Assembly (NCBI GenBank): GCA_016293265.1
Contig: JAEDEN010000001.1
Span: 1-64,000 of the forward strand
DNA length: 64,000 nucleotides
Source of the DNA: Oscillospiraceae bacterium
GTDB lineage: Bacteria > Bacillota > Clostridia > Oscillospirales > Oscillospiraceae
Direction of reading: 5' to 3'
This document shows positions 32,975-40,986 of this stretch, piece by piece. A program made the position numbers and the translations under genes. Positions within the stretch are counted from its first letter, which is position 1; each line of letters opens with the position of its first letter. Below the pieces are notes generated by a model. The model was not told the DNA's origin. It made no database searches and saw only the letters and a program-made list of their open reading frames with translations.

Positions 32975-34465
32975 TCAGCCCTTGTATTCCACATACAGCT
33001 CCCGGACGTCACTGCCGGCGGTCTTGGGGGCCGGATCCGCCTTGGGGGCTGCCTTGGGAGCCGCCTTGGGGGCGGGATCAGCGGGCAGTTCATGGTTGGG
33101 GTCGTCGCGCCACTTCAGGAAGTCGGGCGCCACCTGGGGGAAGAGGGCCAGGGACAAAACGTCCTCGTCGCTCTTGGCAAGGTCTGCGTATTGGGTGCGG
33201 TACTTCTCCAGCTCCGGCTGCAGCAGGTCCGCGGGACGGCAGGTGATGACGTCCTCGGGCTTGATGCCCGCCTTGGCCCGGATCTCCTCGTTGACGGCGC
33301 CGGGCAGGCTGCCGTACTCGCCCTTGAGCATGGCCTTGGACTCCTTGGGGAAGACCTTGTAGCGCTCGCCCAGGATGATGTTCATTACCGCCTGGGTGCC
33401 CACGATCTGGCTGGAGGGGGTGACCAGGGGAGGATAGCCGAAGTCCTTGCGGACCCGGGGGATCTCCGCCAGCACGTCGTAGTATTTGTCTTCCTTGCCG
33501 GCCTGCTTAAGCTGGGAGATGAGGTTGGAGAGCATACCGCCGGGAACCTGGTAGAGCAGCGTGTTGGTGTCCACGTTCAGCACCTTGGGGTCCAGGCTTC
33601 CGGTATCCTTCAGCCGCTGGGCCACCTTGCGGAAGTGGGCGGCGGCCTGGCTCATCTTGCCAAGGTCCAGTCCGGTGTCCCGGACGGTGCCCTGCAGGGT
33701 GGCCACCAGGGACTCGGTGGAAGGCTGGGAGGTGCCGTTGGCCATGGGGGAGAGGGCGGTATCCACGATGTCAACACCCGCGTAGGCGGCCATCAGGTAG
33801 ACCATGTCGCCGGTGCCGGTGGTGTTGTGGGTGTGGAGATGGATGGGGACGCTCACCGTTTCCTTCAGGCGCTTGATGAGGGAATAGGCGTCCATGGGCA
33901 GAAGCAGGTTCGCCATGTCCTTGACGCAGATGACGTCGGCGCCCATCTGCTCCAGCTCCTTGGCCAGCTTGACGAAATACTCCTCGCTGTGGATGGGGGA
34001 GATGGTATAGCTGAGGGTGGCCTCCACCATGCCGCCGTACTTCTTGGTGGACTTGATGGCCTGCTCCAGATTGCGTACATCGTTCAACGCATCGAAGATC
34101 CGGATAATGTCGATGCCGTTTTCAATGGACTTGCGGCAGAACGCATCCACCACGTCGTCGGCGTAGTGCTTGTAGCCCAGGATGTTCTGGCCGCGGAAGA
34201 GCATTTGCAGCTTGGTGTTGGGCAGGGCTTTGCGCAGCTTGCGCAGGCGCTCCCAGGGGTCTTCCTTCAAAAAGCGCATGCACGAGTCAAAGGTGGCGCC
34301 GCCCCAGCATTCCAGGGACCAGTAGCCGATGGAGTCCAGCACCTCGCAGGCGGGGAGCATATCCTCCACACGCATACGGGTGGCTGCCTGGGACTGGTGG
34401 GCGTCACGGAGGATGGTGTCCGTGATATAAAGTGGTTTCTTAGACAAGAATTCCATGTTTTCCAT
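32975..34465 (-). CDS. Oxaloacetate decarboxylase alpha / pyruvate carboxylase B-type carboxyltransferase
   Basis: A 496-residue TIM-barrel carboxyltransferase: ITDTILRDAHQSQAATRM, FRGQNILGYKHY, KDMANLLLP, HTHNTTG (metal-binding histidines), VDTALSPMANGTSQPSTE, and the PYC/OADA domain up to about 450. The last 45 residues are an Ala/Pro/Lys linker lacking a biotin domain, which is supplied by the next gene. It moves the carboxyl group between oxaloacetate (or a related acid) and biotin. ATG 34456 is an alternative start. Confidence 0.9.
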   Translation of the reverse strand: MENMEFLSKKPLYITDTILRDAHQSQAATRMRVEDMLPACEVLDSIGYWSLECWGGATFDSCMRFLKEDPWERLRKLRKALPNTKLQMLFRGQNILGYKHYADDVVDAFCRKSIENGIDIIRIFDALNDVRNLEQAIKSTKKYGGMVEATLSYTISPIHSEEYFVKLAKELEQMGADVICVKDMANLLLPMDAYSLIKRLKETVSVPIHLHTHNTTGTGDMVYLMAAYAGVDIVDTALSPMANGTSQPSTESLVATLQGTVRDTGLDLGKMSQAAAHFRKVAQRLKDTGSLDPKVLNVDTNTLLYQVPGGMLSNLISQLKQAGKEDKYYDVLAEIPRVRKDFGYPPLVTPSSQIVGTQAVMNIILGERYKVFPKESKAMLKGEYGSLPGAVNEEIRAKAGIKPEDVITCRPADLLQPELEKYRTQYADLAKSDEDVLSLALFPQVAPDFLKWRDDPNHELPADPAPKAAPKAAPKADPAPKTAGSDVRELYVEYKG

Positions 34466-34512
34466 TACATTACTCCTTCATGCCGGTTTTCGTGGGGGGT
34501 GTGGCCGGGAGA

Positions 34513-34881
34513 TTACTGGATGATGCAAAGCTGGGCGTTGGTGTCCACCATGTCGCCCACGTTCACGCTCACGGAGACGATGGTGCCGGCTCTGGGGCTG
34601 AGGATCTCGTTTTCCATCTTCATGGCTTCCAGGACCATCAGCTGCTGGCCCTCCTGGACTGCGGTGCCGGGCGCCGCGTTCACGGAGAGGATCTTGCCGG
34701 GGAAGGGGGCTACCAGCGCCTCGGCACCGGCGGCAGGCGCGGGCGCGGGGGCCGGTGCGGGTGCGGGAGCCGGTGCGGGCGCCGGCGCGGGCGCGGGAGC
34801 AGCGGCGGGGGCAGCATCGGTCAGGGCTTCCAGTTCGATCATGTAGGCGGTGCCGTTGACGGTGACTTTATATTTTTTCAT
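34513..34881 (-). CDS. Biotin carboxyl carrier protein of the decarboxylase
   Basis: A 122-residue protein: a short N-terminal strand, an unusually regular Ala-Pro linker (about 24-50, strict AP alternation), and a biotinyl domain with the biotin-lysine motif EAMKMEN. It carries the carboxyl group from the alpha subunit. Encoded between the gamma-like and alpha-like subunits in one operon. Confidence 0.93.
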   Translation of the reverse strand: MKKYKVTVNGTAYMIELEALTDAAPAAAPAPAPAPAPAPAPAPAPAPAPAAGAEALVAPFPGKILSVNAAPGTAVQEGQQLMVLEAMKMENEILSPRAGTIVSVSVNVGDMVDTNAQLCIIQ

Positions 34882-34911
34882 AGATGTTTCTCCTTCAACA
34901 GATTTCTTCTC

Positions 34912-35145
34912 TTACAGTTTTTGAATGGACAGGATGCGGATGCGGGTGATGTCGGTGCCCAGCTCCTCTGCAAGGGCGGCAGACACGGCGGCCACCACTT
35001 CCTGGCTGGGGGTGTCAGCGGCTGCGGGGGCAGCGGGGGCGGCAGGAGCGGCGCTTTGCTCCGGATTGCGGCGCTTCAGCAGCGCGATGGCTTCCGCCAC
35101 TGCGATCACAGCGGCAACCGCGAAGCCGATGGTTGAGTAGTCCAT
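34912..35145 (-). CDS. OadG-like small membrane subunit
   Basis: A 77-residue protein with one N-terminal membrane helix (about 5-22), a basic stop (KRR), an Ala/Pro linker and a short C-terminal alpha segment. Size, topology and position as first gene before the biotin carrier match the gamma subunit (OadG/MmdD) of sodium-pumping decarboxylases, which tethers alpha to the membrane. The beta subunit is not in this operon. Confidence 0.75.
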   Translation of the reverse strand: MDYSTIGFAVAAVIAVAEAIALLKRRNPEQSAAPAAPAAPAAADTPSQEVVAAVSAALAEELGTDITRIRILSIQKL

Positions 35146-35355
35146 ATACTCCCTCCCATTTTTTATGATATCGTTATTATTATAGCAACCCCCGTCAAAG
35201 AATACAATTACGGAATTTTTGCGGGACGCTCAAAGCTCGAAGCTACTTTTTGTGAATTATGACGGTGATTTTAAAGAAAAACGATTGCTGACTCTCGCAT
35301 CATGCCGGGGAATGTGGTATAATCGGGGGCGGAAAGGAATGAAAAGCGAGGAGGA

Positions 35356-36045
35356 ATGAAATCTTTGCGATATCGAAACATTGTGGAAGGGTGCTTTCTT
35401 GTCCGACCCAACCGCTTCATCGCCCATGTGGACATCGGTGGGCGCAGGGAGGTGGCCCATGTGAAAAACACCGGCCGGTGCCGGGAGCTGCTGCTCCCCG
35501 GCGCCCGGGTCTATCTGGAGGAAAACCGCAGTCCCTCCCGGAAAACGGCCTACGACCTGGTGGCTGTTGAAAAGGGGGAGCGTCTCATCAACATGGACTC
35601 CCAGGCTCCCAACAAGGTCTTTGCGGAGTGGGCGCTGGCGGGAGGATTTTTGCCGGGTGTCACCTCGCTCTGGCCGGAGTACTCCTATGGGGACTCCCGG
35701 CTGGATTTTGCCGTGGAAACGCCCCGGGGGCTCCATCTGGTGGAGGTCAAGGGTGTGACGCTGGAGGCGGAGGGAGCGGTGTATTTTCCCGACGCTCCTA
35801 CGGAGCGGGGCGTGAAGCACCTGCAGGAGCTGCGCCGGGCGGCGGAGGCAGGGATTGACGCGACCATATTCTTTGTGGTACAACTGGAAGGAGCGAAAAG
35901 CCTCTCTCCCAACGATTCCACCCATCCGGCCTTTGGCCGGGAGCTGCGCCGGGCGGCGGAGGCGGGGGTGAACGTGCGGGCCTTCGACTGCCTGGTGACG
36001 CCGGAGAGCCTTGCCATCCACCGGGAGATCCCTGTTATCCTATGA
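35356..36045 (+). CDS. sfsA: SfsA family DNA/RNA nuclease
   Basis: A 229-residue protein with the SfsA patterns FLVRPNRFIAHVDI, HVKNTGRCRELL, RKTAYDLV, and the nuclease core DSRLDFAVE and VEVKGVTL. The family was first named for sugar fermentation stimulation and has a PD-(D/E)XK-like fold. GAGGAG ends one base before ATG 35356, so a TTG at 35365 (giving the usual LRYRNIVEG start) may be the true start. Confidence 0.93.
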   Translation: MKSLRYRNIVEGCFLVRPNRFIAHVDIGGRREVAHVKNTGRCRELLLPGARVYLEENRSPSRKTAYDLVAVEKGERLINMDSQAPNKVFAEWALAGGFLPGVTSLWPEYSYGDSRLDFAVETPRGLHLVEVKGVTLEAEGAVYFPDAPTERGVKHLQELRRAAEAGIDATIFFVVQLEGAKSLSPNDSTHPAFGRELRRAAEAGVNVRAFDCLVTPESLAIHREIPVIL

Positions 36046-36067
36046 TTATCGAGAATGGAAGTCACGT

Positions 36068-36640
36068 ATGAGCATTGTGGAACTGTTCCTGATCGGCATC
36101 GGCCTGTCCATGGACGCCTTTGCGGTGGCTGTTTGCCAGGGCCTTGGTATGCGGCGGCTGGATCTGCGCCGGGCCGGGGTTATCGCCCTCTTTTTCGGCG
36201 GTTTTCAGGCGCTGATGCCTCTTGCGGGCTGGGTTCTGGGATCTGCCTTTTCCGCCTACATCCAGCGCTTTGACCATTGGGTGGCCTTTGTCCTGCTGTG
36301 CTTCATCGGCGCCAATATGGTGCGGGAGGCCCTTTCCGGAGAAGAGGAAGAGGAGTGCTGCTGCGGTGAGACATTGGATTATAAGCGGCTGTTTCTCATG
36401 GCCGTGGCCACCAGCATCGACGCGCTGGCGGTGGGTGTCACCTTCGCTTTTTTGGACGTCATCATCCTCCCCGCCATCGCCATCATCGGTTGTACCACCT
36501 TCGTCCTCTCCCTTGGGGGCGTGGCCGTGGGCAACTACTTCGGCGCGCGGTATAAGCGCCGGGCCGAGCTGACCGGCGGCGTCATATTGATTCTTCTGGG
36601 TGTGAAGATCCTGCTGGAACACCTGGGGATCCTGGGATAA
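36068..36640 (+). CDS. mntP: Manganese efflux pump MntP
   Basis: A 190-residue, six-helix membrane protein with the MntP/DUF204 repeats (LSMDAFAVAVCQG and ATSIDALAVGVTF, whose aspartates are needed for Mn export). The central cytoplasmic loop carries five glutamates followed by three cysteines (EEEEECCCGE), an unusual potential metal-binding patch. Ribosome binding site is weak (GGAAG); it begins 22 bases after sfsA. Confidence 0.92.
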   Translation: MSIVELFLIGIGLSMDAFAVAVCQGLGMRRLDLRRAGVIALFFGGFQALMPLAGWVLGSAFSAYIQRFDHWVAFVLLCFIGANMVREALSGEEEEECCCGETLDYKRLFLMAVATSIDALAVGVTFAFLDVIILPAIAIIGCTTFVLSLGGVAVGNYFGARYKRRAELTGGVILILLGVKILLEHLGILG

Positions 36641-36706
36641 GGACTTCCCGAGGGAAGGATATGGAACCGGCCGGCGTGCCGGCCTGACAGGAAAGGAGCA
36701 TCCGGT

Positions 36707-37624
36707 ATGAAACGACAGGACTTCCAGACTGTTCTGGACCGTCTCCGCTCCGGAGAAACGGCGGAGCTCACCGTGGAAGCGGAGGGCACTTCCTACCTCC
36801 GCGCCTTCCGGCCCGGAGAACGGCTGCTGCTCCTTGGCGGCGGCCATATCGCCCAGCCCCTGTGCGGCCTTGCGGCAAAGCTGGGCTTTTCCGTATTTGT
36901 GGCGGATGACCGGCCGGAATTTTCCTCCGCCAGCCGTTTCCCTGAGGCGAAGGGGACCTTCTGTGCGGATTTCCCCACCGCCATCCATACCTTCGGCGTC
37001 CGGGAGAGGGACTATGTGGCCGTTATCACCCGGGGACACCGCTGCGATGCGCAGTGCCTGCGGACCCTCCTGCCCGGCACGATGCCGAAGTATCTGGGTA
37101 TGATCGGCTCCCGGCGGCGCACCGCCGCCCTGCTGGCCCTTTTGAAGGACGAGGGCTTCGACCCCGCCCGCCTTGCAGCCATCCGCACCCCCATCGGCCT
37201 TCCCATCGGGGCGCTGACCCCCCAGGAGATCGCTGTTTCCATCGCGGCGGAGCTGATCTTCGTCCGCCGCGCCGGCGCGCCCCGCTACGGAGAGGGGCAG
37301 CGCCTGGTGAATGAGGATGTGGATCTTAAGACCTTGACATATCTTGCGGAGGACAGCTCTCCCAAAGCGCTGGCCCTGGTGCTGGAGACCAGCGGTTCCA
37401 CACCCGCCAAGTCCGGGAGCCTCATGGCGGTGGATGCCGCCCTGCGCATCACGGGAACCATTGGCGGAGGCTGCGGCGAAAATGCCGCCGCCCAGGCGGC
37501 CTTCCGCCTGATCGGGACGGGGGAGAGCCGGCTCCTCACCGTCCGCATGGACCACGATGTGGCCGCCGACGAGGGCATGGTCTGCGGCGGCAATATGCTG
37601 GTTTTTCTCAGCGATATCACATAA
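36707..37624 (+). CDS. XdhC/CoxI family protein with reversed domain order
   Basis: A 305-residue protein. The Rossmann domain that is C-terminal in XdhC comes first (LLLLGGGHIAQPL, VADDRPEFSS, VAVITRGHRCDAQCL, GMIGSRRR), and the XdhC/CoxI domain that is normally N-terminal comes last (LVLETSGSTPAKSGSLMAV, GTIGGGCGE, DEGMVCGG). XdhC proteins bind and mature or sulfurate molybdenum cofactor for molybdenum hydroxylases. No molybdenum hydroxylase gene is nearby. Confidence 0.85.
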   Translation: MKRQDFQTVLDRLRSGETAELTVEAEGTSYLRAFRPGERLLLLGGGHIAQPLCGLAAKLGFSVFVADDRPEFSSASRFPEAKGTFCADFPTAIHTFGVRERDYVAVITRGHRCDAQCLRTLLPGTMPKYLGMIGSRRRTAALLALLKDEGFDPARLAAIRTPIGLPIGALTPQEIAVSIAAELIFVRRAGAPRYGEGQRLVNEDVDLKTLTYLAEDSSPKALALVLETSGSTPAKSGSLMAVDAALRITGTIGGGCGENAAAQAAFRLIGTGESRLLTVRMDHDVAADEGMVCGGNMLVFLSDIT

Positions 37625-37633
37625 GGAGACACT

Positions 37634-38488
37634 ATGGCAAAGGAATTAGAGGCGTACCAGATCGCCGAGCGCAGCATCATTAAAAAATACCGCCGGGAGC
37701 TGTGGAAGCCCTTCATCGCCGCGGTGAAGCGCTACGGGCTTATCAACCCCGGCGACAAGATTGCCGTGTGCATCTCCGGAGGCAAGGACTCCATGCTTAT
37801 GGCAAAGCTTCTGCAGGAGCTGCAGCGTCACACGGAATCCCCCTTTGAACTGGTGTTTTTGGTGATGGACCCCGGCTATAATGAGATGAACCGCCGCAAG
37901 ATCGAGGAAAACGCGGCCCTGCTCCACATCCCCGTCACCATTTTTGATTCGGATATCTTTGATGTGGCCAACTCCGTGGAGCAAAACCCCTGCTACCTCT
38001 GCGCCCGGATGCGCCGGGGCTTCCTCTACGCAAAGGCCCGGGAGCTGGGCTGCAATAAGATCGCCCTGGGCCACCACATGAGCGACGTCATCGAGACCAC
38101 CGTCATGGCCATGTTCTACGGCGCCCAGATCCAGGCCATGCCCCCCAAGATCCACAGCAAGAATTTCCCCGGAATGGAGCTTATCCGCCCCATGTACTGC
38201 ATCCATGAGGACCACGTCATCGCCTGGTGCCGTTACAATCACCTGGACTTTATCCGCTGTGCCTGCCGCTTCACGGAGCAGTGCGCGGAAAACGACAGCA
38301 AGAGCGGAAGGTCCAAGCGCCAGGAGATCAAGGAGCTGATCCGGGAGCTGAAAAAGAACAACCCTACCATCGAAAAAAGCATTTTTGCCAGCATACACGA
38401 TGTGCAGCTGGATACCATGGTGGGCTATAAATACCGCGGAAGGGAGCACCCCTTCACGGAGATGTACGAAAGGAAGGATGAACCATGA
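37634..38488 (+). CDS. TtcA-family tRNA thiolation protein
   Basis: A 284-residue PP-loop ATPase: SGGKDSMLMA (about 49), a CxxC pair in NPCYLCARMRRG, GHHMSDVIETT and a further cysteine pair in IRCACRF. These are the features of the iron-sulfur TtcA group that places sulfur at C32 of tRNA. Starts nine bases after the XdhC gene and overlaps the HD-domain gene by four bases. Sulfur could come from the NifS-type desulfurase encoded at 49333-50472. Confidence 0.85.
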   Translation: MAKELEAYQIAERSIIKKYRRELWKPFIAAVKRYGLINPGDKIAVCISGGKDSMLMAKLLQELQRHTESPFELVFLVMDPGYNEMNRRKIEENAALLHIPVTIFDSDIFDVANSVEQNPCYLCARMRRGFLYAKARELGCNKIALGHHMSDVIETTVMAMFYGAQIQAMPPKIHSKNFPGMELIRPMYCIHEDHVIAWCRYNHLDFIRCACRFTEQCAENDSKSGRSKRQEIKELIRELKKNNPTIEKSIFASIHDVQLDTMVGYKYRGREHPFTEMYERKDEP

Positions 38489-39042
38489 TCCCCACACCTC
38501 AGGAAGCCTATGAGCTTTTGAAAGAGTACAATGAAGGCGATTTCCATTTGAAGCACGGCCGCATCGTGGGCGATGTGATGCGCTGGTACGCCGTGGAGCT
38601 GGGCTACGGTGACGAGGCCGATTTCTGGCAGACCGTCGGTATCCTCCACGACCTGGATTTTGAGCGCTGGCCCGAGGAGCATTGCACCAAGGGCATCGAG
38701 CTGATGCGGGAGCGGAACATCGACGAGCGGATCGTCCGCGCCTGCGCCAGCCACGGCTACGGCCTCCGCGTGGACATCCAGCCGGAGCACCAGATGGAAA
38801 AGGTGCTCTATGCCACGGACGAACTGACCGGCCTCATCGGCGCGGCGGCGGTGATGCGCCCCTCCAAGAGCGTCAGTGACCTGGAGGTCAAGTCCGTGAA
38901 GAAGAAGTTCAAGGACAAGAAGTTCGCCGCCGGCTGCTCCCGGGACGTCATCCTCAACGGCGCGGAGATGCTGGGGTGGGATCTGGATACCCTGCTGGAT
39001 AAAACCATCCTTGCCATGCGGGCAAGCGACAACGTGGATTGA
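38485..39042 (+). CDS. HD-domain protein
   Basis: A 185-residue protein. HD-type metal motifs are spread as H24/H25-like KHGR, ILHDLDFERWPEEH and ASHGYG, with a C-terminal lysine-rich segment (KSVKKKFKDKKF). Similar proteins are annotated as hydrolases or phosphohydrolases, substrate unknown. Coupled to the TtcA-like gene by an ATGA overlap. Confidence 0.75.
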   Translation: MIPTPQEAYELLKEYNEGDFHLKHGRIVGDVMRWYAVELGYGDEADFWQTVGILHDLDFERWPEEHCTKGIELMRERNIDERIVRACASHGYGLRVDIQPEHQMEKVLYATDELTGLIGAAAVMRPSKSVSDLEVKSVKKKFKDKKFAAGCSRDVILNGAEMLGWDLDTLLDKTILAMRASDNVD

Positions 39043-39055
39043 GAACATATATTCC

Positions 39056-39097
39056 AAAGCCAGCGATACCCGTCCTCCGGGTATCGCTGGCTTTTCT
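39056..39097 (+). terminator. Intrinsic terminator after the HD gene
   Basis: A 17-bp stem (39056-39072 with 39078-39094), loop of five, then TTCTG. Confidence 0.85.
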
Positions 39098-39098
39098 G

Positions 39099-39141
39099 AA
39101 AACGCCGGGCGCGCCGCACAAAAGCGGCGCGCCCGGCGTTT
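39099..39141 (-). terminator. Very stable GC-rich hairpin, terminator of htrA
   Basis: A perfect 18-bp stem (39100-39117 with 39124-39141), nearly all G/C, loop ACAAAA. On the minus strand it ends in GTTTTC, so it should stop htrA transcription about 155 bases after the stop codon. Confidence 0.75.
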
Positions 39142-39297
39142 CAAAGAGATGAAAAAGAGAATTTACAGGAGAGTGAGAAAGGAGAGAAAAGGAACATCTA
39201 TTTCAAGCTGTTTCCGCAGGGCTGCCGCATATGGCGCTTTTTGCCTTGCCGCAGCGTCTGCCGCGAAGCGCCCTCAGCCGCGGGAACAGGGAGTAGA

Positions 39298-40686
39298 TCA
39301 GTTGTAGCGGCGGTTGCCGAAGAAATACTCAAAGAGGTCGTAGGGGTTGGTGTAATAGCCGCCGTTGTTCTGGGAATTGCCCTGGGAGGGCTGCTGCTGG
39401 GCGGTGTTGGTCTGCTGGTCGGCAGGCACCGCGCCCCAGGTGACCTCCACGGTGGTGGAGGCGCCGTCACGGTAGATGGTGAAGGTGGCGGTATCACCGG
39501 CGGAATACTGTTTCTTGACCTTGGTGAGGTCCTCCATGGAGGTGATTTCACTGTCGTCGATCTTGGTGATGACGTCGCCCAGCCTGAGCCCCGCGTCAGC
39601 GGCGGCACAGCCCTCCTCCACGGAGTAGACGAACACGCCCTTGGTGATGTTGTAGCGGTACTGGGCGGCCATCTGTTCGGTCATGGTGCCGCCGGTGATG
39701 CCCAGGTAGGGCTTGTTGGTGACATAGCCGTTGGTCATGATGTCCTCAATCATGGCGATGACGTCATTGATGGGGATGGCGAAGCCCAGGCCCTCCACGG
39801 ATTCGGTGGCATAGCTGGAATACTTGGCGGAGACGATGCCCACCACCTCACCGTACTGGTTCATGAGGGGGCCGCCGGAGTTGCCGGGGTTGATGGAGGT
39901 ATCGGTCTGGATCATGTTGAAGGGGGTGCCGGAGACGTTGATGGTGCGGTTCACACTGGAGACCATACCGCCGCTCATGGAGAAGGTCAGCTCGCCCAGG
40001 GGGTTGCCGATGGCAAGCACCCGGTCGCCCACGTTCAGATTTCCACTGTCGCCCAGGGTCACGCAGGGCAGGTCGCTGGCGTCAATCTTGACCACGGCGA
40101 TATCGTAATCCTCATCACCGCCGATGTACGTGGCGTCGAAGGTGTCACCGTTGTAAAGGGTGACTTTGATGGTGCTGGCGTCCTTCACCACATGGAAGTT
40201 GGTGACGATATAGCCGTCCTTGGTAAGGACGAAGCCGGAGCCGGCGGAGGCGGACTCGGTGACCTGGCCGAAGATGTTGGTGCCGCCGCTGACGGTGGTG
40301 TTGATGGAGACAACGCTGTTGACGTTGGCGGCGTAGACCTCCGCGTCGCTCATCAGCTTGCTGTTATCCACGGTATGGGTCACCACCTCCGCAGCGGGCC
40401 GGTTGGAGACATTGACCTGGGTGGTGATCTTTCCGCCGGAGCGGGTGACGCCCCAGGCCACGCCGCCGCCCACCGCACCGCCAAGCAGTGCGCAGCAAAG
40501 GGCCAGGGCGGTGATTTTCATTCCGGTGTGCTGCTTCTTTACAGGCTTCATCTCCTGAATGGGGGGCGGCGTCTGCCGGTAGGGGTCATAGGAATCGTCA
40601 CCGGTGCGGGCATCATACCGCTGGCCGGGCTGGACGTCGTCCTGAGAATAGGAGTAATGATAAAGATTCTGATCGTCGTTATACAT
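39298..40686 (-). CDS. HtrA/DegP-type S1C serine protease
   Basis: A 462-residue membrane-anchored protease: a cytoplasmic Tyr/Asp/Gln-rich N-terminus (1-50), one membrane helix (about 57-80), a chymotrypsin-like domain with triad H165 (NFHVV), D195 (DYDIAVV) and S270 (GNSGGP), a PDZ domain (about 320-410), and a Gln/Asn-rich tail. It degrades or refolds damaged proteins outside the membrane. Single gene with the terminator at 39099-39141. Confidence 0.93.
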   Translation of the reverse strand: MYNDDQNLYHYSYSQDDVQPGQRYDARTGDDSYDPYRQTPPPIQEMKPVKKQHTGMKITALALCCALLGGAVGGGVAWGVTRSGGKITTQVNVSNRPAAEVVTHTVDNSKLMSDAEVYAANVNSVVSINTTVSGGTNIFGQVTESASAGSGFVLTKDGYIVTNFHVVKDASTIKVTLYNGDTFDATYIGGDEDYDIAVVKIDASDLPCVTLGDSGNLNVGDRVLAIGNPLGELTFSMSGGMVSSVNRTINVSGTPFNMIQTDTSINPGNSGGPLMNQYGEVVGIVSAKYSSYATESVEGLGFAIPINDVIAMIEDIMTNGYVTNKPYLGITGGTMTEQMAAQYRYNITKGVFVYSVEEGCAAADAGLRLGDVITKIDDSEITSMEDLTKVKKQYSAGDTATFTIYRDGASTTVEVTWGAVPADQQTNTAQQQPSQGNSQNNGGYYTNPYDLFEYFFGNRRYN

Positions 40687-40986
40687 AACATCCTCCTGAG
40701 TTTATGCCGTTGTTCCTCTTTTCAGACTTAAGGATAACAGCAGAATATGACGAAAATATGAAAAGGATTTGCATGAATTTTAAACTTTTGGGGTTCCTTG
40801 CTTTGTTACCTGCAGTATAGCCGGGGAAGCTTAAAGAAGTCTTAAAGGAGTTTGAACAAAATTTGAAATCCGAGGGGCGCCGCTCTTTCTCTGCCGGGGT
40901 AAATTGTAAATTGGTGTTTCGCTCATGCTGCTTTTGTGGTATGATACCGCTGTGAGAACAGAACCTTCGGAAAGGAGCGGAACGCT
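40687..40986. other. Divergent intergenic region between htrA and the FAD oxidoreductase
   Basis: No coding sequence seen. It holds the promoters of both genes. An 11-bp palindrome GGTATGATACC (40938-40948) contains a TATGAT -10 candidate for the rightward gene; no convincing -35 was found for it, so the palindrome may be an operator at an activated promoter. Confidence 0.45.

Noticed and set aside
34735..34802. DNA repeat array
   Set aside because: The repetitive GC-rich sequence is simply the coding sequence of the Ala-Pro linker of the biotin carrier.
32588..34846. 752-codon plus-strand open frame
   Set aside because: Lies opposite ferritin, the carboxyltransferase and the biotin carrier. 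Its Gly-Ala repeat is the reverse reading of the Ala-Pro linker.
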